From: Helichrysum umbraculigerum
Taxonomy: Eukaryota > Streptophyta > Magnoliopsida > Asterales > Asteraceae
DNA: 64,000 nucleotides
NCBI GenBank assembly: GCA_949592205.1
Contig: CATIUR010000003.1
Coordinates: 150,535,259 to 150,599,258 of the forward strand
Reading direction: 5' to 3'
Shown here one piece after another: positions 35,362 through 46,004 of the stretch. Made by a program: the position numbers and the translations under genes. The notes under the pieces were generated by a model, which made no database searches, was not told the origin of the DNA, and was given only the letters and a program-made list of their open reading frames with translations. Positions within the stretch are counted from its first letter, which is position 1, and each line of letters opens with the position of its first letter.

Positions 35362-37334
35362 TATAACACCCCTCATTTCTCTAACAATTATAATAATAAT
35401 TGTGACTCGGAAGCGTATATTTAAAACATATATCATATAAAATGTACATAAATTGATTTTCTTCAACCTTAAACTTTACAATATAGGTGCTATATAATTC
35501 CAAAAACACTTTGATTTTATCAAATCAAGATCAGAGTAAATGCTCATTTGTCAAACATTCCATTCCAGTGTCATATTCTTGCCCAACCCATTATCAAATC
35601 ATAACCTGCAAGAAGTGTTAATGTGGGGGATTAGCTCAAGGCTAAGTGAGTAAATCAATAAACAACAGTCCAACTTAGCATAACAACTTTGTGCACAACA
35701 ACTAACCATATGCACATAACACACCTGTTTACAACTTATTATATCACAATCAACTGGCGTCAAAGAGGACCGGCGGTTCTTGAGGTACCACCCTCTCAAA
35801 GAACACTTTAAAACCAATGCAGGCCCATACAGAGGTTTAACCGACTACTTGGTGCTATAACCCAAATAACACAAGCTACGACAATAATAATTGTACTATG
35901 ACCCTGTGTTATCCAACACTATAGCAAACCCAAGCCCAGCCCAGACATCTGATGGCCTCTGAATCAACTGGTGCCCAAAGGCAATACAACAAGTGATCAC
36001 ATAGCTACATACTCATCATGTATCATATCAAACTAACAATCTATCCACAATATTATTATTAAACTGAAATAATCATGGCAACTGAATCAATAATAATACG
36101 TTTACCCGTTGTAACCAAAACTGTTACAACTAAATCACACTGAGGTTTATAGATCCACTCACCGAATACCTCAGTCATCCACTCAGTAGTCTAATATCAC
36201 TGAGTCTTCTCCACATCTAAGAATACAACAGAATAACACAAGTTAGTCACTTGTCTCAATGGGGAAATAACATCAGACAATTGTAATTACATCAAACAAC
36301 TTATCACTAACTTATATTAATTCAACTTTCATTATTTCAAGATTATGAATAACCACTTTAATCATCACAATTCACAATCACTTATCAAATTATGATCATT
36401 AGGATCACATTGTCATTTTAATCTACTTTAATTATTACTAATCAACATGGTTAAACCATTACCAAGGTTATTAACCTCTAACATCAATAATTCATCAAAC
36501 ACCTCATAATCATCATCATGAATCAACCATAATATGATCATTAACAACAATTATCAACTACACTTCATTAGATTAAGATTATAGATCATAATTCATAAAT
36601 AATCAATTAAATCCTTAATGATCATATATCATTTTCTTCATTTCTTAGTTATAGCTTAGGTTATAATCCTCATATAAGCATCAAATAACAACTATACAAG
36701 CATTACAACCTTCAATTTCAAGTTAATTAAGCTAATTTCATCAAATACTCAAAAACCCATTTCTAGGTTTATATGTAAATCAAGAATTAACACTTACAAT
36801 ATGTTTATGATGATGATGGGATGATTAATCCATGTTATTGAAGCTCAATTCGAAGTTCTACAGCTTCAATTTAGTCTCACGGCTTGTTTTGAAACTTCAA
36901 AATCATCCCTGTGGTTGTTTTGGGTTCGGCCAGAGTGATTTCAAAAAGAACAGGGATTGATTTCCTCAAAATTTGATTATTAGGGTTTATATCTAGGGTT
37001 TTTGATCTTTCACTAGCTCTCAATCGATGATACTGGAATTTTTGTGAATTTTAATACGCATTACACACATATATTAAAAATATGTGTACTAGTTTTGTCC
37101 CCTTTTAAATCTATTGTCTGGAACTGAAAAACCATTCGCGAGGAAAAACTATTTTATTTTACCGTCAACTATGTTAATTTAAAATAACTAATAATTTACT
37201 AGTCACAATAAATTATTTGACTCTTTTCTCATTTATTTTAAATTAACACAACGCACCTATTTTCTGACACATTAACTATTAGTTCACTGTCAGAAAATAT
37301 TAAATACTACCAGACCCTAGGAATGGGTGTTACA
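35362..37334 (-). mobile_element. Solo LTR (LARD-related family), TSD TTTGC
   Basis: 1973 bp, minus-sense TGTAACACCC to GGGGTGTTATA, bracketed by TTTGC at 35357-35361 and 37335-37339. It shares with the LARD LTR the terminal ACTCGGAAGCGTATATTTAAA, the AACAGTCCAAC block and the donor/hairpin/acceptor module. Inserted at the gag/protease junction of element A. Confidence 0.92.
35606..36162 (-). other. Intron-like structured module in the 35362-37334 solo LTR
   Basis: Donor-like GTGAGTGG at 36162, acceptor-like CTTGCAG ending at 35606, hairpin TTAGC-CTTGA-GCTAA (35631-35645). Confidence 0.45.
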
Positions 37335-37339
37335 TTTGC

Positions 37340-37628
37340 TTCCTCATCCGTTATCTGGAAAGAACGGTTCTTGGGCCTAGAACCGTTTGTCATTCCCTTT
37401 TTCTCTGGTTCACTCATTTGTTGACTTCTCTTCACATCTTCTTTCTTTTTAGGACAATCGGCTTGAATGTGATCGTCCTTGAAACAGTAATAACACAGAC
37501 GATATGGGCTTGGACAATTCAGTGCCATATTCCCAGGCTTGCCACAATTAAAACACTTACATTCCCAAGTATGCCTCCTTTTACACTTCTCACAGAGAGG
37601 CAATTCTCGAGCTTGAGACTGGGGGCGC

Positions 37629-37671
<43 letters not shown>

Positions 37672-37699
37672 GCTGTTGTTTCTGTTGTTATGGTTGTTG
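37340..37699 (-). pseudogene. Gag tail of element A: poly-Gln linker and zinc knuckles
   Basis: A (CAA)n run (37629-37699) encodes a Gln-rich linker. After it come Cys-rich knuckles CEKCKRRHTWECKC, CFNCGKPGNMALNC and CYYCFKDDHIQADC. The second lacks the usual His (GNMALNC) and the third keeps it. The segment is bounded by the TSDs of element B on one side and of the solo LTR on the other. Confidence 0.8.
37630..37686. repeat. (TTG)n microsatellite, coding in element A
   Basis: About 19 TTG units with few interruptions. Element B inserted at its edge and duplicated TTGTT. Confidence 0.95.
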
Positions 37700-38034
37700 T
37701 TGTTTGTAACACCCCCAAATTCGTTTAGCGGAAGCATTTGGATTAAGTACGGGGGTGCCACAATAACAAAGCATGCATACGTATCAGAGCATATGATTAC
37801 AACAGAACATAGTATATTAAGATGCCAAAAGTGTTAATTACAAACTTTATGATTTATCAAATCGTACAAGTTAAAAGTAATAAGTTTACAAAAGTAGATT
37901 TCTGGAATATGACTAAAACAGTTTCAGTTATACTAGAGAAATCCATATGTTTCCAAAAAGTTGGCATCCTAAAACTTCACGGGTCGCCTAATTCTCCATG
38001 TGTGTTGGCGATTCTTACATGCGCAGCTAATTCC

Positions 38035-38975
38035 CTGAAAAACATAGTAAAAGTCAACAACGAGGTTGAGTGAATTCACAGGTTTTATGTTTACAAGTTC
38101 AGTTTTGATAAACCACTGTTGTTTATAACATATCGTGGGGATATCACCCAAAATTATTGTTCGTAAAACCAAATATGTTTCCAAATAGTTGTTTGTAGGA
38201 ATGTTCGTATCCTATTAGTTGTAGGAAAGTAGTATCCTATTTTCAAGTATGTTCTGTAGGATTATACGTATCCTAATCGTAGATATGTTTCGTTGGGATT
38301 TTTCCCAAAAGTATAGTTCAAGTTATAGTAGGAATGTAGGTATCCTAATCGTTTGGTGGGTCCATGTTAGTAGGAAACCCAGTGCCCATGTCAGAAGGGA
38401 CTTCTCATCAGTCGAATAACATTAGTAGACCCATGTTCATAGGATCTAGTGCCCATGTCAGAAGGGACTTTTCAGTAGTGTTGCCCATGTTCGTAGGGAC
38501 TTTTCAGTAGTGTTGCCCATGTTCGTAGGGACTTTTCAATAGTGTTGCCCATGTTCGTAGGGACTTTTCAATAGTGTTGCCCATGTTCGTAGGGACTTTT
38601 CAATAGTGTTGCCCATGTTCGTAGGGACTTTTCAATAGTGTTGCCCATGTCAGTAGGGACTTTTAGTTACCCAGTCCGTTATATAAAGTGTTGCTGGTTA
38701 TCCTCCAGCGTTTTCAAAACATGTTCATGTGTTTACTGCGTTGGTAGTATGAAAGTATTATGTAACACCCCCCTAAGACCCGTACCTGGACCACGTGCGG
38801 GCAGTGTTACATATTATGTTGAAATCGTCAGTTTGTTTATCAGTTTACCAGTTCAATGTACTCCACTTGTTTGAGTAAAATAGTATACAACCATGTTTGT
38901 ATAAAAGTGTTTGACTATGTTTTCCACCCCTGTTCAAAGCAGTTAAAATAGTAAAAGTAGGGGCTGTAAACTCAC
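38035..38975 (-). other. Intron-like structured module in element B LTR (second copy 42722-43631)
   Basis: Minus strand CAACAG|GTGAGT at 38975, TTTTTCAG end at 38035, hairpin CAAC-CTCGTT-GTTG (38055-38068). The variable 32-bp repeats lie inside this interval. Confidence 0.5.
38451..38671. repeat. Seven 32-bp tandem units in element B LTR
   Basis: Unit begins GCCCATGTTCGTAGGGAC. Seven units here against six in the other LTR (43137-43318). Confidence 0.92.
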
Positions 38976-39329
38976 CTGTTGAGTTAAGTAGTTGTGCGAG
39001 TGCTAGCAAACCTAAGCCCAAGTACAATCCAGAATCTCCTAACGTCCTAAACGTATGAGATTTAATAAGTATTGTGGATGTCTAAGCTAATCATCCATGC
39101 TAGTGTTTGTACAACCAAGTTATATTCAAAGTGTTTGTTAAACGTTCACGTTTGTATTTCGTTGTTTGTGAAAATGTATACGACTCGTTGGTGATAGTTT
39201 GAAATCATAATTTCAATAAAATAGCGTGTCTGTAATGTTTGTAAAGTTCACATATAGCATTGTATGTAAGTACTCGTTATCGGTTAAGTTCGACACTTAG
39301 TGTGAAAATAGTTTGTAAAGTTTCTATTT

Positions 39330-39562
39330 TCTGCGACACTATTTGCGACACAATAATTTTGTATGCGACACAAGGGTTGTGTCGCATGGTGCGACACAAT
39401 ACTGCGACACAAGGGTTGTGTCTCAGAGATTCGAGGTGCTGAGTCAACAGCGACATAAGGTGCGACATAATCGTTGTGTCGCATGGATACGACATAAAAT
39501 GGTTTGGTACGACACAATTGATGTGTCGCATGGTTTCTGCGACACAAGCGTTGTGTCGCATA
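39330..39562. repeat. Palindromic GCGACACAA array in element B LTR
   Basis: Repeated GCGACACAA and its reverse complement TTGTGTCGC, for example GCGACACAAGGGTTGTGTC at 39364-39382, then several more arms to 39560. The same array is at about 43988-44230. Confidence 0.92.
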
Positions 39563-40474
39563 GATGAACACCAGCCCAGAAACATCGGCTGTCGCGATTT
39601 TTTCGGCCAAAAACACAATTCCAAACGTATTTTTAAGCTATAAAATCGTGTTTTCTTTGTAGTTTAGTTATAACTAAGTATATTAAACACCAATATGAAA
39701 GAAAACTTCAAAATCTAAAGATTTGCGGGATTTGTCGGAAACTTACGTGTGGCGGATTTGAAATCCGAAAAGGTAGAAATGTAGATCGTGTTGTCGTGGT
39801 CGTTTTTATCTATTTTGTTAGAAGATTCGGCGCGTTTTTGGTGTAGTTTTGGTGTAATTAGTGTGGTTTTTGGTTAAGTTTAGAGGGAGAGAAAGATGAG
39901 AGAAAAGAGAGTGTAGAGAGAGAAATGAAAGAGTGAAAATGAGAGAAAAGGAGGTGGAAGGTGGGTTTTATTCCACTTTTCATCTCCTGCGTTTTCGTCT
40001 CGTGTTGTGGTATTTTACCCGTGTTCGTTAAATATTACTTTATTTTAACTAATATATTTTTAATTACATATTTCATTGTATTTTTAATTAGGATCTTTTA
40101 TGAAACCAAATTAATTAATTTTATAAATTTTAAACTTTGTTTCATTTTAATTTTACAAGTTAACGTTTTGCGTTATAAAATGATATGTAAATATTATCGA
40201 CATAATATTTAATTGTTTACGACGTTATTTAATAATTTCGTTTTATTAAATAATTTTGTTCACCAACAGTCGTATATTTTTGTCGCGTTTGTTTTCAGGT
40301 TGTTCAGTACGTAGTTACAACTAATTACGAATACGTAATACTACGCGTATTATCTAGTTGGGCTTTGCTAGACTTACCTCTAAAATATGTTATGAATTCA
40401 CTCAAGTAGGGAATTAGCCTAATAATGCAAATGTTTAGCGTTAATAATTGCGTTTAAATTTGCGAGGTGTTACA

Positions 40475-40510
40475 TTCTCCCCATGTTAGAGAAATCTCGT
40501 CTCGAGATTT
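40475..40510 (-). other. Element B polypurine tract and adjoining hairpin
   Basis: Minus strand: hairpin AATCTCG-AGA-CGAGATT (40493-40509), then ATGGGGAGAA immediately before TGTAACA of the 3' LTR. Confidence 0.75.
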
Positions 40511-40743
40511 AAAATCAAGTCGGATCGCCCGCGGCGTATGTTCTCCGATAAGTCATGTTACAATAGTTTGCGTGGCGTTCAATTGTTGCCATAGTAGTTC
40601 AGTCAGTTTAAGTATGCTCGCGGCATAGTTCAGTATGTTGTGTGTTTCGTTTCGTGGACAGAGTTTACCAAGTGCTGTGTTCGAATCGACATTCGAATAA
40701 AATGTATGTTAAATCGTAGCAACAGCTGTTAAGACATACCGTG

Positions 40744-41952
40744 CTAGCCGAGTTTCGCAACAGTTTTCGGAGCCCGGAGGATGTATGCACGTCCACGAGC
40801 TGGTGGGACGTTAGCAATGCGGTTGTTGTTATTCTGATTGTTGTTGGCGTTATTGAGTTGGGGGCACTGATTTCGGTAGTGTCCCGGGTCGCCACATCGG
40901 AAACAGCCAGTGTTTCGTTGTTCGTTGTTCGTGGGGTGAGTTCTACAAGCTTCGGTTCTGTGTCCAAATCGATTGCAGTTAACACAGAAGAAACAATCCC
41001 CTTCGTGGTGTTTTTCACACTTTCCACATTTAGGCATTTTGCCTTGATATGTTTTTGGTTCGGGGTTGGTGATTGCAGTGTAAGCTCGGGCGTTCCCCGG
41101 GTTTCTGTTTTGCTGACCCTGACGGTCGTTACCATCGTTGTTCCACTTTCGTTTGTGGGTTCCAGATTCGCCCGCATCAGTACGGGTAGGTTCAGTTTTC
41201 CCTGTGGTAGCTTTCAGGGTTCCAATCAAGACCGCGTCGTCGGTCAAGCTTTGAGCCAGGTCAACTGCGCTCCTAAAAGTGGCGGGTTTGGAAGACATGA
41301 CCATGCCTCGGATTTGTGGGGCCAAGCCCTTGTTGTAACGCTCGATGCGTTTGCTCTCGGGGGTCACCATGTGAGGTACCAGTCGTGCCAGTTCTTGAAA
41401 CCGGGTTGTGTATCCAGTGATATCAGCACCGACCATTTGAATGTTCCATAGCTCGGTTTCCAGTTTCTGTTGCTCACTCTGGGAGCAAAACTCTTCCATC
41501 ATCATTCTTTTCAGGGTTTCCCAGGTGATGGAGTAAGCGGTTGTACGGCCGAGGATCTGAATCTGAGCGTTCCACCATGTTAACGCTTTGTCAGCTAGTG
41601 TGCAGGTGGCGTATTTCACTATTTTGTCGGTGGCGCAGTCGCTGATGTCGATCACCGATTCCATTTTCTCGATCCAGTGGACTAGGCCGATGGCCCCTTC
41701 GGTCCCGGTGAAGGTACTCGGTTTGCAGGCTTGGAATGTTTTGTATGAACACCCCTGCTGGGTATTCGTCGGTGTCTCACTGTTGACGGGAGTGGCTCCA
41801 CTGTTATGTACCACGTGCTCACGGTTTCGGCTTGCCTCGTATTGGGCAATTGCCTCTGCTACACGACGTCCAATAATCTGTTCGGTGGTTTCGACGACAG
41901 GAGGTGTATTTGTTTGGCGACTGTTGCGAGTCTTTCTTTGTTTAGGCGGCAT
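40744..41952 (-). CDS. Gag polyprotein of element B
   Basis: 402 residues from ATG 41952 (MPPKQRKTRNSRQ); the frame is open further upstream to 42024. It forms retrotransposon particles and packages RNA. The retrotransposon gag domain lies around residues 70-240 (FTGTEGAIGLVHWIEKMES, ALTWWNAQ, SYTTRF-type GYTTRFQELARL, RIERYNKGL). A basic, Gly-poor linker follows. Three Cys clusters come next: CGKCEKHHEGDC, then CCHC knuckles CVNCNRFGHRTEAC and CFRCGDPGHYRNQC, then an Asn-rich tail ending PARGRAYIL. The frame is intact. It is related to, but clearly diverged from, the gag of element C. No protease follows in any frame. Confidence 0.9.
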   Translation of the reverse strand: MPPKQRKTRNSRQTNTPPVVETTEQIIGRRVAEAIAQYEASRNREHVVHNSGATPVNSETPTNTQQGCSYKTFQACKPSTFTGTEGAIGLVHWIEKMESVIDISDCATDKIVKYATCTLADKALTWWNAQIQILGRTTAYSITWETLKRMMMEEFCSQSEQQKLETELWNIQMVGADITGYTTRFQELARLVPHMVTPESKRIERYNKGLAPQIRGMVMSSKPATFRSAVDLAQSLTDDAVLIGTLKATTGKTEPTRTDAGESGTHKRKWNNDGNDRQGQQNRNPGNARAYTAITNPEPKTYQGKMPKCGKCEKHHEGDCFFCVNCNRFGHRTEACRTHPTNNEQRNTGCFRCGDPGHYRNQCPQLNNANNNQNNNNRIANVPPARGRAYILRAPKTVAKLG

Positions 41953-42376
41953 GCTGACGTTCTGCGAGGAAGGAAATGCAGAAGTCAATGCCAATGAAAG
42001 GGATGTGAAGGATAAAAATTTCACATAGTTCAGTTATCGAGTATTTGAGGAGAAATGACAAGATCCCCATCACGTATCTTACGACTATGAAACACCCATA
42101 TGTACTTAGTATAATATAATCACGTTGGCCAGGCGTCATTATATGATGCTAAATACATACTTCTTTTCATCAACCGTTTAACACGATCCGGTTCACATGA
42201 GATCTGAGTACAATGAACGAGTCGAATGTGGGGAACAGTTCACGCGTATCGAGGTATCGTAACGATAGTTTAGATGTATGTATATGCGTGTATGCACGTG
42301 CGTTCTAGCCAAGGCTATAGTCTAGGTCTCTAGGTCTCTAAGTCACCTAAAGTTTCCTAGTTCGCTATAACCAATG

Positions 42377-42389
42377 GCTCTGATACCAA
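42377..42389 (-). other. Element B primer-binding site
   Basis: Minus strand TTGGTATCAGAGC, two bases from the 5' LTR end. Confidence 0.9.
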
Positions 42390-42391
42390 TC

Positions 42392-45135
42392 TGTAGCACC
42401 CCCAAATTCGTTTAGCGGAAGCATTTGGATTAAGTACGGGGGTGCCACAATAACAAAGCATGCATACGTATCAGAGCATATGATTACAACAGAACATAGT
42501 ATATTAAGATGCCAAAAGTGTTAATTACAAAGTTTACGATTTATCGAATCGTACAAGTTAAAAGTAATAAGTTTACAAAAGTAGATTTCTGGAATATGAC
42601 TAAAACAGTTTCAGTTATACTAGAGAAATCCATATGTTTCCAAAAAGTTGGCATCCTAAAACTTCACGGGTCGCCTAATTCTCCATGTGTGTTGGCGATT
42701 CTTACATGCGCAGCTAATTCCCTGAAAAACATAGTAAAAGTCAACAACGAGGTTGAGTGAATTCACAGGTTTTATGTTTACAAGTTCAGTTTTGATAAAC
42801 CACTGTTGTTTATAACATATCGTGGGGATATCACCCAAAAGTATTGTTCGTAAAACCAAATATGTTTCCAAATAGTTGTTTGTAGGAATGTTCGTATCCT
42901 ATTAGTTGTAGGAAAGTAGTATCCTATTTTCAAGTATGTTCTGTAGGATTATACGTATCCTAATCGTAGATATGTTTCGTTGGGATTTTTCCCAAAAGTA
43001 TAGTTCAAGTTATAGTAGGAATGTAGGTATCCTAATCGTTTGGTGGGTCCATGTTAGTAGGAAACCCAGTGCCCATGTCAGAAGGGACTTCTCATCAGTC
43101 GAATAACATTAGTAGACCCATGTTCGTAGGATCTAGTGCCCATGTCAGAAGGGACTTTTCAGTAGTGTTGCCCATATTCGTAGGGACTTTTCAGTAGTGT
43201 TGCCCATGTTCGTAGGGACTTTTCAATAGTGTTGCCCATGTTCGTAGGGACTTTTCAATAGTGTTGCCCATGTTCGTAGGGACTTTTCAATAGTATTGCC
43301 CATGTCAGTAGGGACTTTTAGTTACCCAGTCCGTTATATAAAGTGTTGCTGGTTATCCTCCAGCGTTTTCAAAACATGTTCATGTGTTTACTACGTTGGT
43401 AGTATGAAAGTATTATGTAACACCCCCCCTAAGACCCGTACCTGGACCACGTGCGGGCAGTGTTACATATTATGTTGAAATCGTCAGTTTGTTTATCAGT
43501 TTACCAGTTCAATGTACTCCACTTGTTTGAGTAAAATAGTATACAACCATGTTTGTATAAAAGTGTTTGACTATGTTTTCCACCCCTGTTCAAAGCAGTT
43601 AAAACAGTAAAAGTAGGGGCTGTGAACTCACCTGTTGAGTTAAGTAGTTGTGCGAGTGCTAGCAAACCTAAGCCCAAGTACAGTCCAGAATCTCCTAACG
43701 TCCTAAACGTATGAGATTTAATAAGTATTGTGGATGTCTAAGCTAATCATCCATGCTAGTGTTTGTACAACCAAGTTATATTCAAAGTGTTTGTTAAACG
43801 TTCACGTTTGTATTTCGTTGTTTGTGAAAATGTATACGACTCGTTGGTGATAGTTTGAAATCATAATTTCAATAAAATAGCGTGTCTGTAATGTTTGTAA
43901 AGTTCACATATAGCATTGTATGTAAGTACTCGTTATCGGTTAAGTTCGACACTTAGTGTGAAAATAGTTTGTAAAGTTTCTGTTTTCTGCGACACTATTT
44001 GCGACACAATAATTTTGTATGCGATACAAGGGTTGTGTCGCATGGTGCGACACAATACTGCGACACAAGGGTTGTGTCGCAGAGATTCGAGGTGCTGAGT
44101 CAACAGCGACATAAGGTGCGACATAATCGTTGTGTCGCATGGATACGACATAAAATGGTTTGGTACGACACAATTGTTGTGTCGCATGGTTTCTGCGACA
44201 CAGTATGCGACACAAGCGTTGTGTCGCATAGATGAACACCAGCCCAGAAACATCGGCTGTCGCGATTTTTCCGGCCAAAAACACAATTCCAAACGTATTT
44301 TTAAGCTATAAAATCGTGTTTTCTTTGTAGTTTAGGTTATAACTAAGTATATTAAACACCAATATGAAAGAAAACTTCAAAATCTAAAGATTTGCGGGAT
44401 TTGTCTGAAACTTACGTGTTGCGGATTTGAAATTCGAAAAGGTAGAAATGTAGATCGTGTTGTCGTGGTCGTTTTTATCTATTTTGTTAGAAGATTCGGC
44501 GCGTTTTTGGTGTAGTTTTGGTGTAATTAGTGTGGTTTTTGGTTAAGTTTAGAGAGGGAGAAAGATGAGAGAAAAGAGAGTGTAGAGAGAGAAATGAAAG
44601 AGTGAGAAAAGGAGGTGGAAGGTGGGTTTTATTCCACTTTTCATCTCCTGCGTTTTCGTCCCGTGTTGTGGTATTTTACCCGTGTTCGTTAAATATTACT
44701 TTATTTTAACTAATATATTTTTAATTACATATTTCATTGTATTTTTAATTAGGATCTTTTATGAAACCAAATTAATTAATTTTATAAATTTTAAACTTTG
44801 TTTCATTTTAATTATACAAGTTAACGTTTTGCGTTATAAAATGATATGTAAATATTATCGACATAATATTTAATTGTTTACGACGTTATTTAATAATTTC
44901 GTTTTATTAAATAATTTTGTTCACCAACAGTCGTATATTTTTGTCTCGTTTGTTTTCAGGTTGTTCAGTACGTAGTTACAACTAATTACGAATACGTAAT
45001 ACTACGCGTATTATCTAGTTGGGCTTTGCTAGACTTACCTCTAAAATATGTTATGAATTCACTCAAGTAGGGAATTAGCCTAATAATGCAAATGTTTAGC
45101 GTTAATAATTGCGTTTAAATTTGCGAGGTGTTACA
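42392..45135 (-). repeat. Element B 5' LTR
   Basis: 2744 bp, with six 32-bp units. Its end reads GTAGCACCCCC where the other LTR has GTAACACCCCC. Confidence 0.92.
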
Positions 45136-45140
45136 TTGTT

Positions 45141-45999
45141 GCTGTGATTTTCCTCCAAACCAGAACTTCTTAGACGGTGATGATTGAGATGATGTTGATT
45201 GTTCTACTTTTCTCTTACTTGCAGCCTTACTAGCCTTGACCTGCAAGTCTTTCTCTCGTGCCAGACTTTTGTTTAACATCTTTGGAATAGAATTATAAAA
45301 AGTCGGGACAACAAACTCCCGGATTTCAACATTCATGTGACGATAGTAATGGTCACACAATAGCTTTGGATTTGAAGTATACTCGGGACAAAACTGGGAC
45401 TTGTCATGAAAGACCCTTGTATACTCAGCCATAGACATGCTTCCCTGAGTAATAGCAAGAAATTCTCCCTTCAGTTTCTCTATTTCGTCTGGAGGTGAGA
45501 ATTCTGACAAAAACTTTTCCTTGAATGTATCCTAAGGAAATCTGGCGGCTTCCTGAAAACCAGAAGTTTTAACCTGCGTCTCCCACCATTCATGACCACT
45601 ATCCTTCAGCTGATGTGCAGCAAATAACACTTTCAATCGTTTAGGACATTCACACATCATGAAGGTTTCCTCTATCTGGCTCAACCATCTAGAACTAAGA
45701 ACAAGATTTATCTCTCCCTTAAACTCTTGTGGGTTACAATTTGCAAAGCTTTTATACTTAAACTTTTCTCATTTTCTTTATTAATTTCATGTTGAGCAGC
45801 TTGAGTTTCTAAGGATTCGTTAAGATTTGATGCTTTTGTTCGAATTCAGTTAGCCTCGTAGTCACTATCTGATCAAATCTAGTATATACATTTGGGGCAA
45901 ATTCGTCGAGGGCTTGCCCGAAAACTTTCTCTAATGCTGCTTCATCCTCGGAGTGTAAGTTTCTTTCATCTGCATTCTTCTCTTGAGGGGGAGAACATA
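45141..45999 (-). pseudogene. Gag core of element A
   Basis: Sense order: ADERNLHSEDEAALEKVF, then a segment with a stop after HQILTNP, a gag core CPKRLKVLFAAHQLK and GHEWWETQV, then a TAG where relatives have Trp in the DTFKEKF region. After this comes FSPPDEIEKLKGEFLA, MAEYTRVF and a basic tail to KSQQQ, which meets the poly-Gln linker across element B. At least two stops and one frameshift, so it is non-functional. Confidence 0.8.
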
Positions 46000-46004
46000 C
46001 CCGA

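Larger units (their letters stand above)
37705..40474 (-). repeat. Element B 3' LTR
   Basis: 2770 bp. Nearly identical to the other LTR apart from substitutions and one extra 32-bp tandem unit. Confidence 0.92.
37705..45135 (-). mobile_element. Element B: gag-only LTR retrotransposon (TR-GAG), TSD TTGTT
   Basis: LTRs 37705-40474 and 42392-45135 flank a 1.9-kb interior with one gag gene and no protease, RT, RNase H or integrase. Duplication TTGTT lies at 37700-37704 and 45136-45140. Sense is minus; the primer-binding site is at 42377-42389 and the purine tract at about 40475-40490. The gag stops shortly after GRAYIL, where complete relatives continue into protease, so pol appears cleanly deleted. 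Needs a helper for polymerase functions. Confidence 0.92.

Noticed and set aside
35362..37334. Complete small retroelement rather than solo LTR
   Set aside because: No second copy, primer site or purine tract inside; it aligns with a single LARD LTR end to end.
37519..37761. Poly-Asn frame
   Set aside because: Out-of-frame reading of the CAA run; the poly-Gln frame joins gag on both sides.
38451..38671. CRISPR-like array of regular repeats
   Set aside because: Units are contiguous 32-bp tandem copies without unique spacers, in a plant LTR.
39277..39624. Overlapping frames with repeated RHNPCVA-type words
   Set aside because: Produced by the palindromic GCGACACAA array in the LTR, open on both strands.
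41588..42028. 146-residue plus-strand frame over element B
   Set aside because: Antisense shadow of the gag gene.
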